A stretch of 64,000 nt of DNA from Alkalihalobacillus sp. TS-13 (GCF_019720915.1 NZ_JAHKSI010000001.1:248001-312000), one strand, 5' to 3'; counted from the first letter of the stretch, positions 1-8,675 are shown. Notes: generated by a model not told the origin, from the sequence alone. Numbers and translations are program-made.

Positions 1-357
1 GATCGTTGCATGGACCATTTCAGTAGGTGTGAAAACCCCTGGGATGAATAACGTGTGACGGTTATTCGCAAAATGAAGAACTTCTTTTACCATGATTGGC
101 GAGACAAGGAAATCAGCTTTCACCTTGATGGCATCTTCCGCATCATCAATTGAGAATACGGTACCTGCCCCAACCAACAGATCAGGGAATTCCTTCTTGA
201 GCTTTTTGATTTTTGCTATGCCGTTCGGCTCATCCAGCGTGATTTCAACTGCCTTGGCACCACCATCTACAAGGGCTTGCACGATGTCTGTTAGATCATC
301 ATCGGGCATGTTTCGCATAACGGGGATGACCTTTGCCTCTTTAAGTTCATTCAACAT
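1..357 (-). CDS. eda: KDPG/KHG aldolase, N-terminal part (gene runs off the window)
   Basis: The reverse strand reads 119 codons from an ATG at 357 to the window edge with no stop. The protein matches the class I 2-keto-3-deoxy-6-phosphogluconate / 4-hydroxy-2-oxoglutarate aldolase family, which cleaves KDPG to pyruvate and glyceraldehyde-3-phosphate. Visible family marks are VIPVMR near residue 10, the catalytic-type Glu in VEIT (residue 38), the GAGTV phosphate-site segment near residue 70, and IPGVFTPTE near residue 105. The Schiff-base lysine lies further on and is cut off. GAGGTGG stands 6-7 bases before the ATG and fixes the start. Sugar-acid catabolism is family knowledge; the substrate cannot be told from this half. 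Confidence 0.85.
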   Translation of the reverse strand, partial: MLNELKEAKVIPVMRNMPDDDLTDIVQALVDGGAKAVEITLDEPNGIAKIKKLKKEFPDLLVGAGTVFSIDDAEDAIKVKADFLVSPIMVKEVLHFANNRHTLFIPGVFTPTEMVHATI

Positions 358-620
358 CAGAACCACCTCGATTGAAAGATTTATATATGTATGTGAAAAA
401 CCTTTTCACGGACATGCCTATCAAGGCAGATGGGAAAAGGGTATTTTTGGATGCCTATTGTAGCTTTTCCCGACTTAAAAGGAAGTTAAAACCACATCAG
501 CGTTTTTCTGAGCGGAATACATCCAAAGTTGTACGTCAGTTTCAATCTTTTGCTCGTTTCTTGGGTTTGTTTGCTTGATTAGGATAAAGGTAAGAAGTGA
601 AATAAAAGGAGAGAACAAAA

Positions 621-1445
621 ATGAAAAAATACATTTATACAACATGTGGCGTCCAATATCCGGAAAGTGAGCGTGCGCCTGAAAGTTGTTCGATATGCCA
701 GGATGAGCGGCAGTACGTCAATCAGAATGGGCAGGAATGGACGACGCTCCAATCGGTGGTCGAGAGCGGAGACTATCGGAATGAAATCAAACTGGAAGAG
801 GAAAACCTGTACAGCATCACCACCACACCGAGTTTCGGAATCGGACAGACGGCTTATCTGGTTCGTCAAAACGGCTTCAACATTTTGTGGGACTGCATCA
901 CATATTTGGACCAAGAGACGATCGAGGCGATTGAAAAACTAGGAGGAATCGACGCGATCGCCTTGTCGCACCCTCATTATTATTCAACGCAGGCAGATTG
1001 GGCGGAAATCTTTGACGCTCCGATCTATATCCATGAAGACGATCAGCAATGGGTGATGGAGCCGAGTATGCGGATTGAATTTTGGAGAGGCGAAGAGCTG
1101 CTGCTTGAAGCTGGGATTACTCTCCATCGTCTTGGCGGTCATTTTAAAGGAGGAGCGGTTCTGCATTGGCCGGGTGGGAACAGTGGGAAAGGGATCCTGT
1201 TGACCGGGGACATCATCCAGGTGGTTGCGGACCAGAACTGGGTCAGCTTCATGTATAGTTATCCAAACCAGATCCCGCTGCCAGCAAGGAAAGTGGAAGA
1301 AATCGCCGAAAAAGTGTATCACTTGACCTTTGACCGGATCTACAGTGCCTTCCTTAAAATCGTGAGGACTGAAGCGAACGAAGCGGTGCAGCGATCGGCA
1401 CGACGCTATGTGGATGCGATTGAAGGAAAGCTGTTCAATACGTGA
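621..1445 (+). CDS. Metallo-beta-lactamase-fold protein, possibly non-canonical metal site
   Basis: The 274-residue protein starts after AAAGGAGAG. The first 25 residues carry a Cys pair pattern (C9, then CSIC near residue 23) like a small zinc knuckle. The body resembles the metallo-beta-lactamase fold: a hydrophobic strand ending ILWDC, then SHPHYY near residue 120, GGHFKGG near residue 175 and TGDI near residue 200. The usual HxHxDH signature is reduced to HPHYY, so one or two zinc ligands are missing and catalysis is doubtful. Proteins of this type are commonly annotated as MBL-fold hydrolases without a known substrate. The gene stands alone, followed by a terminator at 1611-1650. Confidence 0.7.
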   Translation: MKKYIYTTCGVQYPESERAPESCSICQDERQYVNQNGQEWTTLQSVVESGDYRNEIKLEEENLYSITTTPSFGIGQTAYLVRQNGFNILWDCITYLDQETIEAIEKLGGIDAIALSHPHYYSTQADWAEIFDAPIYIHEDDQQWVMEPSMRIEFWRGEELLLEAGITLHRLGGHFKGGAVLHWPGGNSGKGILLTGDIIQVVADQNWVSFMYSYPNQIPLPARKVEEIAEKVYHLTFDRIYSAFLKIVRTEANEAVQRSARRYVDAIEGKLFNT

Positions 1446-1826
1446 AGGTGCACAAACGCAGTGTTTTTACGTATTGTAGATAAATTCTTATTTTCGTAGA
1501 TAATTTCATATTTTTTGCATTTCGGAGCTATGTTTGTAGATAACGTGCGGATATAACGATCCTAGACCCCAAATCACATGATTTCTGCACCCGAAACAAA
1601 CAATAAATGAAAAAACTATCCCATTCTTTCTTTAAACAGGGATAGTTTTTACTATTTTGCACTTATTTTTATGGAAATTCCTGACCTCAACACTCTCGAT
1701 GATATGGAAGGCTGTTTGCTGATTCTACTTTGTTGAAGGATTCTGTAAGGGAATATGGAAATTCTATATTATTCCATTAAAAAGGGATTGGTTCAGGAGG
1801 AATCATCTCTTAGAGAGGAAGGTCAA
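1446..1826. other. Intergenic stretch with one terminator
   Basis: No convincing gene is seen on either strand. TGTAGATAA-like octamers recur three times between about 1475 and 1542, and a strong hairpin lies at 1611-1650. An upstream in-frame ATG at 1755 exists for the next gene but lacks a good ribosome binding site. Confidence 0.6.
1611..1650 (+). terminator. Rho-independent terminator (bidirectional)
   Basis: Arms 1611-1622 and 1639-1650 are a perfect 12-bp inverted repeat (AAAAACTATCCC) with a 16-base loop. The T-rich arm follows on both strands, so it can stop transcription either way. It lies 165 bases after the MBL-fold gene. Confidence 0.8.
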
Positions 1827-2039
1827 ATGGATAAAACAATGTTCTATTTCTGGGTAGTTGTGATAGCTGTTATTTCGTTTTTTACCGGGGAAATTGCAAC
1901 CTTCATGATGTTATTTTTAATTTTAATTACGTTGAGAGAAATGCATCAAACACTGCTTTCTTTTTATCATGATTGGAAAAGCAAGTACAGCGCCTTTGTG
2001 GAGAACCTCACACCTTTTCGAGCTTACAAGAAACACTAA
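1827..2039 (+). CDS. Small membrane protein, unknown function
   Basis: A 70-residue protein begins at ATG 1827, preceded by GAGGAAGG at the right distance; an ATG 72 bases upstream is in frame but poorly supported. Residues about 5-38 are strongly hydrophobic (FYFWVVVIAVISFF and TFMMLFLILITL) with one acidic Gly-Glu turn, so either one long helix or a helical hairpin. The C-terminus is basic (AYKKH). No family is recognised. The next gene is a SHOCT membrane protein. Confidence 0.5.
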   Translation: MDKTMFYFWVVVIAVISFFTGEIATFMMLFLILITLREMHQTLLSFYHDWKSKYSAFVENLTPFRAYKKH

Positions 2040-2162
2040 ATGGGAGCAAGTGATTCAACACATGAAGAATTAAGAAACTATTAATATTTGGTATAGATGC
2101 ATTTAAGAACTGAGCGATATCCTGTGGATAGTAACAATACATTATTCACAGGAGGGGTTTAC

Positions 2163-2372
2163 ATGCACCATTTCGGTTTCTTCCCTTGGTTTGTATTTCC
2201 AATCTTTTTCATACTCATCGCCATCTTTGTTACTAATCTCATTTTATTACGAAAAAATGGGCAATGGTATCGAAGCGGATCATACAATGCGATGGAAATG
2301 CTTGAAAAAAGGTATGTCAGTGGCGAAATCGACGAGACCGAGTTCAAAAGAATCAAAGAAAACTTAAAATGA
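2163..2372 (+). CDS. SHOCT-domain membrane protein
   Basis: The 69-residue product starts at ATG 2163 behind CAGGAGGGG, in preference to an upstream ATG at 2097. It has an N-terminal segment rich in His and Phe (MHHFGFFPWF), one membrane helix (about residues 8-28), and a C-terminal SHOCT motif (EMLEKRYVSGEIDETEF), a short helical module thought to mediate protein contacts. It is the first gene of an apparent unit with the histidine kinase and response regulator that follow, although a hairpin separates it from the kinase. Confidence 0.75.
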   Translation: MHHFGFFPWFVFPIFFILIAIFVTNLILLRKNGQWYRSGSYNAMEMLEKRYVSGEIDETEFKRIKENLK

Positions 2373-2374
2373 AA

Positions 2375-2407
2375 CAGAGACACCGCCCGATTCGAGCGGT
2401 GTTTCTG
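2375..2407 (+). terminator. Hairpin between SHOCT gene and kinase (weak terminator or processing site)
   Basis: Arms 2375-2386 and 2396-2407 pair over 12 bp with one G-U. There is no clear T-run after it, so partial termination or differential mRNA stability is likelier than full stop. Confidence 0.5.
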
Positions 2408-2468
2408 TATGATGCAACCAGCAAACTGATAGAATATGAATGGGGTAGGTGGAAGGAGGCTTAGAAGT

Positions 2469-3902
2469 ATGTCGATACGAAAAAAGTTGATCATGTCGAA
2501 TATAGCGATGATTGTAATTCCGGTAATTTTATTTGTAGTGGCCGTTTTACTGATCATATCACTTATTTTCGGTGGATTTACTGAATTTTGGGGAAATGGA
2601 AATAGTTCTGGATCGGATGCTGTGGAGCAGGAATTTACTGAGTTAAAGAAGATCGCATCTATGTCACCACATCAGCTGGGAGGCGGAACCTACCTCAATG
2701 AATCTGCTCATGAATTGGAAAACGCTGAAACTTCATTGATTGTTAGAAAAGCGGGGGAAATCATCTATCAATCCAAAAACTCGGACAAGATATCATCCAA
2801 CGATCTTCCTGCTTATGGCAATGATCGGTTTCAACGTCCTGTACAATGGATTGATGGCCGTCCAATTTTACTTCGGTCCTATGACTTTTATTTTGATGAT
2901 GGAGCAGAAGGAACGGTTTTCCTTTTACAAAATGCTGACTCTATGAACCATTTCGGCCTCTTTCCAATTTTGTTTGGGATTCTCCTCCTGATATTGATCG
3001 GTACAAATATATTGCTCAGCTATTTGATGTCAAGAACTATCCTCAACCCGGTGAATGAATTGACTCAAGCTTCCAAACGGATAAGTGAAGGGGACCTGAA
3101 CTTTGAAATCAAAACAAAGAAAAAGGATGAGTTAGGTGAACTTTCTCTTACATTCGACCAAATGCGGCGCAAATTGAAAGAGTCGATCAACCTGCAATTA
3201 CAATATGAAGAGAACAGAAAAGAACTTGTAGCTAATATCTCTCATGATCTGAAAACACCAATTACCTCAATTAAAGGGTATGTTGAAGGGATACAAGAAG
3301 GTGTAGCGAATACACCTGAGAAAATGGATCGATATTTGAATACGATTTTTACAAAAGCTGTTGATATGGATCATCTGATCGACGAACTTTCTTTGTATTC
3401 AAAGTTAGATTTGAACCGGTTGCCGTACGACTTCCAAGACGTGGACTTCCGTTCATTTATGGAAGACTTGATCGAAGAGGTAGAGTTTGACCTTGTCCAG
3501 AGTGGAGTCGGCCTGGCTATTGAAGTTGATGATACAGGATCATACCATGTGTTAGCTGATAGTGAGAAGGTCAAAAGAGTTGTCATGAATATCCTGAATA
3601 ATAGTTTGAAGTATCTTGATAAAGAGGATAAGACGATCAAGATACGATTGGAAAATACAAAAGAGGAGGTCATCGTCCAGATTCATGATAACGGATCTGG
3701 TATTCCAGAATCGGCGCTTCCTTTCATTTTCGATCGATTTTATCGTAGCGAGCCTTCCCGTAATACAGGAACAGGTGGAAGTGGTCTCGGACTGGCGATT
3801 GCTAAACGGATCATAGAGGACCATGGTGGTGAAATATGGGCGGAAAGCAAGTCAGGAAAAGGCACTAGTATCTATTTTATGATAAAAAAGATTCAAAGAT
3901 AA
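2469..3902 (+). CDS. Sensor histidine kinase
   Basis: The start is ATG 2469, nine bases after AAGGAGG; an earlier in-frame ATG at 2436 has no such site. The 477-residue protein has a membrane helix (about 10-36), an extracytoplasmic sensor region (about 37-160), a second helix (about 163-187), a HAMP domain, a HisKA domain with phospho-acceptor His259 in NISHDLKTP, and a HATPase domain with N, G1 (DNGSGIP) and G2 (GSGLGLAI) boxes. It would phosphorylate the response regulator encoded 13 bases downstream. The signal is unknown; the sensor region is not a recognised domain. Kinase-before-regulator order is less common in this class. Confidence 0.9.
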   Translation: MSIRKKLIMSNIAMIVIPVILFVVAVLLIISLIFGGFTEFWGNGNSSGSDAVEQEFTELKKIASMSPHQLGGGTYLNESAHELENAETSLIVRKAGEIIYQSKNSDKISSNDLPAYGNDRFQRPVQWIDGRPILLRSYDFYFDDGAEGTVFLLQNADSMNHFGLFPILFGILLLILIGTNILLSYLMSRTILNPVNELTQASKRISEGDLNFEIKTKKKDELGELSLTFDQMRRKLKESINLQLQYEENRKELVANISHDLKTPITSIKGYVEGIQEGVANTPEKMDRYLNTIFTKAVDMDHLIDELSLYSKLDLNRLPYDFQDVDFRSFMEDLIEEVEFDLVQSGVGLAIEVDDTGSYHVLADSEKVKRVVMNILNNSLKYLDKEDKTIKIRLENTKEEVIVQIHDNGSGIPESALPFIFDRFYRSEPSRNTGTGGSGLGLAIAKRIIEDHGGEIWAESKSGKGTSIYFMIKKIQR

Positions 3903-3915
3903 GAGGTGGGTGGCA

Positions 3916-4602
3916 ATGACAAAAGTATTGATCATAGAAGATGATAGGAGCATTGCAGAGCTGGAACGTGATTACCTGGAGATAAATGGTTTTATCGCAG
4001 AGATCGAAACATCAGGTGATCAAGGGCTGGAAAAAGCCATGACCGAAGACTATTCACTCATCCTTCTCGATATCATGCTTCCTGGTAAAGATGGATTTGA
4101 AATTTGTAAAACCATTCGGAAATCAAAAGACATACCTATTTTACTTGTAACTTCCAAAACGGAAGATATCGATAAAATCCGTGGGTTAGGATTGGGAGCA
4201 GATGATTATATTGTAAAACCTTTCAGTCCTGGTGAACTTGTAGCAAGGGTCAAAGCACACCTGACAAGGTATGAGCGTTTTCTCGGAAAGGATCGAGAAG
4301 AAGATAAACTGCATGTCCGTGGTTTGACGATCGAGAGAAATACTCGGCGAGTATGGGTGAACGAGAAAGAAATCACCCTTACTGCCAGAGAGTTCGAGCT
4401 TTTGTTGTTTTTAGCAAACCATCCGGATCATGTATTCAGCAAAGAGCACTTGTTTGACAGGATATGGGGACTCGATTCATTGGGGGATATTTCTACAATC
4501 ACAGTCCATATAAGAAAAATACGTGAAAAAATCGAAGCTGATCCTTCAAATCCTCAGTATATTGAAACTGTCTGGGGTGCGGGGTATCGCTTTAAAGCAT
4601 GA
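3916..4602 (+). CDS. OmpR/PhoB-family response regulator
   Basis: A 228-residue regulator starts at ATG 3916 after GAGGTGGG (a GTG at 3910 overlaps that site). The receiver has the acidic pair D9/D10, phospho-acceptor Asp52 in LILLDIMLPG and the KPF switch lysine near residue 102. The C-terminal winged helix ends TVWGAGYRF, typical of the OmpR class. These proteins bind direct hexamer repeats about 11 bp apart, and exactly such repeats lie just downstream at 4649-4676, before the next gene. Confidence 0.93.
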   Translation: MTKVLIIEDDRSIAELERDYLEINGFIAEIETSGDQGLEKAMTEDYSLILLDIMLPGKDGFEICKTIRKSKDIPILLVTSKTEDIDKIRGLGLGADDYIVKPFSPGELVARVKAHLTRYERFLGKDREEDKLHVRGLTIERNTRRVWVNEKEITLTAREFELLLFLANHPDHVFSKEHLFDRIWGLDSLGDISTITVHIRKIREKIEADPSNPQYIETVWGAGYRFKA

Positions 4603-4648
4603 GACACATATATTGAATCTGCAAAACGGCACTGGTAGTTGTAGATTT

Positions 4649-4713
4649 TTTTAAGGTTATTTTAAGAAATTTTTAAACGGAAATTTAGGAATGGTCTTTA
4701 TCCTGTTTATAAC
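4649..4713 (+). promoter_or_regulatory. Three TTTTAA repeats at 11-bp spacing upstream of a promoter
   Basis: TTTTAA occurs at 4649, 4660 and 4671, each start exactly 11 bp from the last; the first two continue as TTTTAAG. A poor -35 (TTTAGG, 4684-4689) and a -10-like TATAAC (4708-4713) follow with 18-bp spacing, then the ribosome binding site and start of the membrane gene at 4741. This is the geometry of an activated OmpR/PhoP-type promoter; assigning it to the adjacent regulator is inference. Confidence 0.55.
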
Positions 4714-4740
4714 GCATTTTGAACAGGAGGTTGCTTTCTG

Positions 4741-5238
4741 ATGAAAACAGGATTAAAGACAAAAAGAGTCTTTCTAACACTCCATTTGCTGTTTGCTGGG
4801 ATCATGTTAGGTTCCACTGTCATCTTCTTGATTTTGAATATTGCAGCTGCAGCTACTGATGACCAACAAATATTGATGGCGTCGTATACGAGTATGAACG
4901 TATTGAGCAGGACTTCGATAAGGGCGTCTACAATCGGTACAGTGATTACAGGTATTTTGCTTTCAGCGGTAACCCACTGGGGCTTCGTACGCTACTATTG
5001 GATCATCGCCAAAGAGGTATTGACGATCTTTGCCATTGCAATCGGTATGGTCGGAATCTATGTTTGGTCACTTAATGGTTTGATGATTGTGGAACACGAT
5101 GGCTTAAATTCACTGCAAAACCCTGAGTTCGTAACCAATCAGACGGATCTATTCATTGGAATCATTCTTCAAATCATTTTTCTCGTATCAATGTATATCC
5201 TTTCTGTATTCAAACCATGGGGAAAGCGAAAATCGTAA
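4741..5238 (+). CDS. Four-helix integral membrane protein (DUF2269-like)
   Basis: The 165-residue protein starts seven or so bases after CAGGAGG. Four hydrophobic segments are visible: about 10-35, 62-82, 84-108 and 138-160, with basic ends (MKTGLKTKR and PWGKRKS). The opening LTLHLLFAGIMLGS resembles the DUF2269 / conserved small membrane protein group, of unknown function. It is the likely direct target of the two-component system because its promoter carries the 11-bp TTTTAA repeats. A role in envelope or stress response is only a guess. Confidence 0.65.
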   Translation: MKTGLKTKRVFLTLHLLFAGIMLGSTVIFLILNIAAAATDDQQILMASYTSMNVLSRTSIRASTIGTVITGILLSAVTHWGFVRYYWIIAKEVLTIFAIAIGMVGIYVWSLNGLMIVEHDGLNSLQNPEFVTNQTDLFIGIILQIIFLVSMYILSVFKPWGKRKS

Positions 5239-5253
5239 ATAAGTTTAAAAGAA

Positions 5254-5497
5254 GGCTTTGTTATACAACTATTGTTGATTCTTGCGAAAATACGTCGCGG
5301 TCTAGTATGGTTAACGGACACAGGAGACCTTAATTGTTCTAATATCAACCGATTTACAAAAATAGCGGACACCAGAGACCTTATATCCTGAAAATCATAG
5401 GAATTAGCTGCTATATAGACAAATAACGGCGCTGATGTCCGTTAAAATTTCTAAAACCCATAATATGTAACAAATAACGGCACTGATGTCCGTTAAC
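5254..5497. repeat. Dispersed repeats: TIR-like end plus four GTTAACGGACA units
   Basis: This gap of about 600 bases has no gene. At 5254-5285 lies a sequence beginning GGCTTTGTTATAC and ending TTGTTGATTCTTGC, a copy of the terminal-repeat family also seen at 10795, 23071, 25580 and 56985. It is followed by two direct units (5310-5333 and 5363-5382, core CGGACACCAGAGACC) and two inverted units (5421-5445 and 5471-5497, core CTGATGTCCGTTAA). Direct then inverted order lets the transcript fold into a long stem. The same units recur at 11392-11578. Confidence 0.75.
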
Positions 5498-5632
5498 CTG
5501 CAACCTGCCTAACTGTGAAGTCTCGTTTAGCTTGCTTTTCCGCAGAAGTCTCGCATATTTCCACTATCATAAGCTCCATCTCTTTCTTTACAACATTCCA
5601 TTTGCAACAAACTTTTAGAAAACAGCCATAAG

Positions 5633-5678
5633 AAAAACCAATAGAGCTGAGCATAGTACCGCTTCTATTGGTTTTTTA
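5633..5678 (+). terminator. Rho-independent terminator (bidirectional)
   Basis: Arms 5633-5645 and 5664-5676 form a perfect 13-bp inverted repeat (AAAAACCAATAGA) followed by T6. It isolates the copper operon from upstream transcription. Confidence 0.8.
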
Positions 5679-5847
5679 TCTTTGTATTATTCAACTTGAG
5701 CAAGCAGCGCGACCCCAATAAAAGATACCAAAGCCATGTTGTATTCAACAAAAAGTCACATTTAATATCAAAAAATCACTTGTTGGGTTTTGAAGACTTG
5801 TTTACGCTTAAGAAAGCGATTCAACATATATTTATAGGAGGAACGAT

Positions 5848-6417
5848 ATGCTACCGATTGAAAGGCAACAACAAATTTTAACATGGCTGCAGCAGGAAGG
5901 ATCATTGAAAGTTTCGGAGATTAGTAACAGGCTTGATGTTTCAGAAATGACCGTGTATCGGGATTTGAAACCACTGCTTGAACGAGGAGAGGTCGAGAAA
6001 ACATCAAAAGGGATCTCATTGGGCCAACAAACGACAGCACCGACCATCAACGCTTGTACATATTGCCATAAGACGGATCGAACACGCCATTCTGTCCAAT
6101 TGATCACAAAACATCAGACCGTCGAGAACACGTGCTGTCCACATTGTGGTCTTTTAAGGTATGAAGACATCAAGGAGGAAGTTTCACAAATTTTATGCAG
6201 CGATTTCCTGCAAGATACAACGATCAGTGCAAAAATGGCGACTTTCCTATTGAAACCTAACATCAACTTGAATTGCTGTCATCCACAAGTCATCGCATTC
6301 GGTTCGTTGAAACAGGCGCAGCAATTCCAAAAAGGGTTCGGCGGTGAACTTTACTCTTTCACTGAAGCAATCGATGCTATTGAAAATGAAATGAATCACA
6401 CATGCAACTGCAAATAA
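5848..6417 (+). CDS. ycnK: DeoR-type regulator with C-terminal NosL-like copper domain (YcnK-like)
   Basis: The 189-residue protein starts at ATG 5848 after AGGAGG. Residues 1-55 are a DeoR helix-turn-helix (RQQQILTWLQQEG, then SEMTVYRDLKPL). After a linker come two Cys pairs (CTYCHK and CCPHCG) and then NCCHPQVIAFGSLKQA with FGGELYSFTEAI, which resembles the metal-binding NosL fold. This domain order and length match B. subtilis YcnK, a copper-responsive repressor. It heads an operon of cytochrome-oxidase copper-delivery genes (next start 21 bases on), so it probably senses copper and controls its own operon. The sequence also ends in a metal-like HTCNCK. Metal identity is inferred. Confidence 0.8.
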   Translation: MLPIERQQQILTWLQQEGSLKVSEISNRLDVSEMTVYRDLKPLLERGEVEKTSKGISLGQQTTAPTINACTYCHKTDRTRHSVQLITKHQTVENTCCPHCGLLRYEDIKEEVSQILCSDFLQDTTISAKMATFLLKPNINLNCCHPQVIAFGSLKQAQQFQKGFGGELYSFTEAIDAIENEMNHTCNCK

Positions 6418-6438
6418 AATAGGAAGAGGAAAACCTGA

Positions 6439-7842
6439 ATGGAAGTACAACGCCAACCATCTTATGAAAAAGAGCAACAAGAATCCAAGAAATCTTCCAA
6501 TAAGAAATCATCTTTTTATGCTTCAGTTTGGAGATGGCACTTTTATGCTGGGATCATTTTTGCACCATTTCTGATCATCCTTGCATTCAGTGGTGGTGTC
6601 TACCTTTTCAAGCCACAGATTGAATCATTTATATACCATGATCTTTATTACATTGAAGATGTAGGGGATAACGTCCTTTTATCTTCCGAATTGGTGAACA
6701 CTGTGAAGGCGGATTATCCAGACGGTTCAGTTCGTTCAATGACGTTCTTCGATGATCCGGAACGAACCGCTGAAATCAGTGTGGAAACTGAATCTGAAAT
6801 GAAATCGGTTTTCATTGATCCATATACCGGAAAAATCCTCGGTTCGATGAATAGTGAAAAGACGATTACAGAAATGTTCAAGAAGCTACATAGCGAACTG
6901 ATTGTCGGGGGTACAGTGGCCAACCGGATAGTGGAGTTAGCTGCATGTTGGGCTGTTATTCTACTCGCATCAGGTTTATATGTGTGGTGGCCTCGTAATA
7001 AGGCATCAATCTGGGGTACCTTCCTTCCTCGCATTCGGTCCAATGGCCGAACATTTTGGAGGGATATCCATGCGGTTCCTGCTTTTTGGCTGTCACTGCT
7101 GATTTTGATCCTGATCATGACAGGTTTACCGTGGTCCGGGATCATGGGCGAGCAAATCAATCGTTTAGCAACATCAACACATACGGGATACCCAGCATTC
7201 GCCTTTTCACCAGAAGATTTAGAGTCGGATGTAAAAGCGAAGGATGTCGCTGTTGATGTACCTTGGGCAGCCAAAAACGTCCCGGTACCAGAGTCAAAAA
7301 GAAATGAAAGTGGTATGCTAGCGATCGATTATCCACAGCAAATCACAGATAACCGTAACATCGAAAAGCCTTACACGATTTCGATGCCTCAAGGTGAAAC
7401 AGGGGTTTATACCATTTCCGCATTTCACGATCAACCATGGAAAGATGCAGTGATGCATGTGGATCAATACAGTGGCGAAGTCCTATCGGATGTCCGCTAT
7501 GACGATTACGGAATATTGGCAAAGGCGATTTCACTTGGTATCTCGATCCATGAAGGAAAGTTATTTGGTTTGGCGAATCAGATCATCGGTCTTATCGTAT
7601 GTATAGGATTGATTGGTATCGTTCTTTCTTCCTTCTTAATGAGGAGAAAACGTAAACCAACTGGAACATCAGGGGCACCGAAAAAACCGAAAGATAAGAA
7701 GATCACGCGTACGGTTTTCTGCATCATGATCGTGCTTGGTGTGCTCATGCCATTAGTGGGGGTCTCGATCATTATCGTTTTCCTGATCGATAAGCTGGTG
7801 GTACAACGTATTCCCAAATTGAAAAATTGGATCGGTGCATAA
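6439..7842 (+). CDS. PepSY-associated transmembrane protein
   Basis: The 467-residue membrane protein begins ATG 6439 after AGGAAGAGG. After a charged N-terminus comes a helix (about 30-55, with FYASVWRWHFYAG typical of PepSY_TM proteins), a PepSY-like extracytoplasmic part (FIDPYTGKILG near residue 130), helices near 165-185 and 210-232 (VVELAACWAVILLASGLYVWW and HAVPAFWLSLLIL), a second PepSY-like segment with VMHVDQYSGEVL near residue 340, and two more helices before the end. His residues in the helices suggest haem or metal handling, as proposed for iron- and copper-linked members. Context points to copper or haem supply for an oxidase. Confidence 0.8.
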   Translation: MEVQRQPSYEKEQQESKKSSNKKSSFYASVWRWHFYAGIIFAPFLIILAFSGGVYLFKPQIESFIYHDLYYIEDVGDNVLLSSELVNTVKADYPDGSVRSMTFFDDPERTAEISVETESEMKSVFIDPYTGKILGSMNSEKTITEMFKKLHSELIVGGTVANRIVELAACWAVILLASGLYVWWPRNKASIWGTFLPRIRSNGRTFWRDIHAVPAFWLSLLILILIMTGLPWSGIMGEQINRLATSTHTGYPAFAFSPEDLESDVKAKDVAVDVPWAAKNVPVPESKRNESGMLAIDYPQQITDNRNIEKPYTISMPQGETGVYTISAFHDQPWKDAVMHVDQYSGEVLSDVRYDDYGILAKAISLGISIHEGKLFGLANQIIGLIVCIGLIGIVLSSFLMRRKRKPTGTSGAPKKPKDKKITRTVFCIMIVLGVLMPLVGVSIIIVFLIDKLVVQRIPKLKNWIGA

Positions 7843-7862
7843 ACAAACCCCACTAGGATATC

Positions 7863-8675
7863 ATGGTCTTGTTTGGGGAGCTGGAGTGGGATTATGCTAT
7901 TTTGATCGTTCTGTTGATCATCACTTTGGTCTATCTCATAAGTTTACGGAAAAGTCTCAAGAAAAGACGTCATCTATTTTTCTTTTCGGCTGGTATCTCT
8001 TTCTTTTATTTATTGATTGGAAGTCCATTGGATGAATTGAGCGGGGTTTCCATGAGTACGCATATGCTCAAGATGAGTATGCTTTATTTCATGGTTCCTC
8101 CATTATTGCTACTTGGTCTTCCATTACGTTTTTATCAGCTGCAGAAAGTCGAGTGGGTGGAAAGGAAAATCTTGAATAATCATTACAGTCTTCTGGTGTT
8201 TGCTATCCTATTTACCATGTATCACTTTCCAGGTATTGCTGGATTGGTTCATGTCAATCCTGTTTATACGTTTATTTACTCAGCAGTGATGATGATAACG
8301 GCTTTTGGGATGTGGGGGCGCATGACATCCCCAACAATGAAAAAATGGCTATGTATAGGTGAATGTCATCATTACTTGAAACTTAATAAATGGCTGTTAA
8401 TGCCTGCCTGTATCAGTCTGTTGATTTTTTCCCATGGAATATCTAGATTTGCGGATTCCTATTCATTACAGAGTCTTTCTGAACTTTGTTATCCGACAGG
8501 ATCAATACCTGGTCAATTCCTCCCTTTCTCTATGCCGTTTGATCAGGAATTAGCCGGGGTGCTCATGATCATCATGCATAAGGTCAGTCTATTTATGGTC
8601 CCATTACTATCCGACCAATCAAAAGATCCGATCGATACTAAACAATGCTTCTGCAGTCCGATAAATTTCAAATAA
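7863..8675 (+). CDS. ctaG: CtaG-family cytochrome c oxidase assembly protein (copy 1, odd C-terminus)
   Basis: A 270-residue polytopic protein of the caa3-assembly CtaG family: DELSG near residue 57, then STHMLKMSMLYFMVPPLLLLG, YHFPG and a late PFDQELAGVLMIIMHK. CtaG members help assemble the CuA/CuB centres of caa3 oxidase. The paralogue two genes on (9838-10746) ends with EIVYGSVLGYVFF and a charged tail; this copy instead reads into KVSLFMVPLLSDQ and lacks the last helix. In another frame at about 8583-8600 the bases read QSIYGPIT, close to the paralogue's sequence, so a frameshift near 8580 has probably altered the tail. The start has only a weak AGGA before it. Confidence 0.75.
   Translation: MVLFGELEWDYAILIVLLIITLVYLISLRKSLKKRRHLFFFSAGISFFYLLIGSPLDELSGVSMSTHMLKMSMLYFMVPPLLLLGLPLRFYQLQKVEWVERKILNNHYSLLVFAILFTMYHFPGIAGLVHVNPVYTFIYSAVMMITAFGMWGRMTSPTMKKWLCIGECHHYLKLNKWLLMPACISLLIFSHGISRFADSYSLQSLSELCYPTGSIPGQFLPFSMPFDQELAGVLMIIMHKVSLFMVPLLSDQSKDPIDTKQCFCSPINFK

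Noticed and set aside
92-578. Plus-strand frames of 123 and 68 codons at the left end
   Set aside because: The first is antisense to the aldolase gene; the second has no ribosome binding site or protein-like composition.
5696-5881. 61-codon frame before the YcnK-like gene
   Set aside because: No ribosome binding site, overlaps the next gene start and lies after a terminator in promoter DNA.
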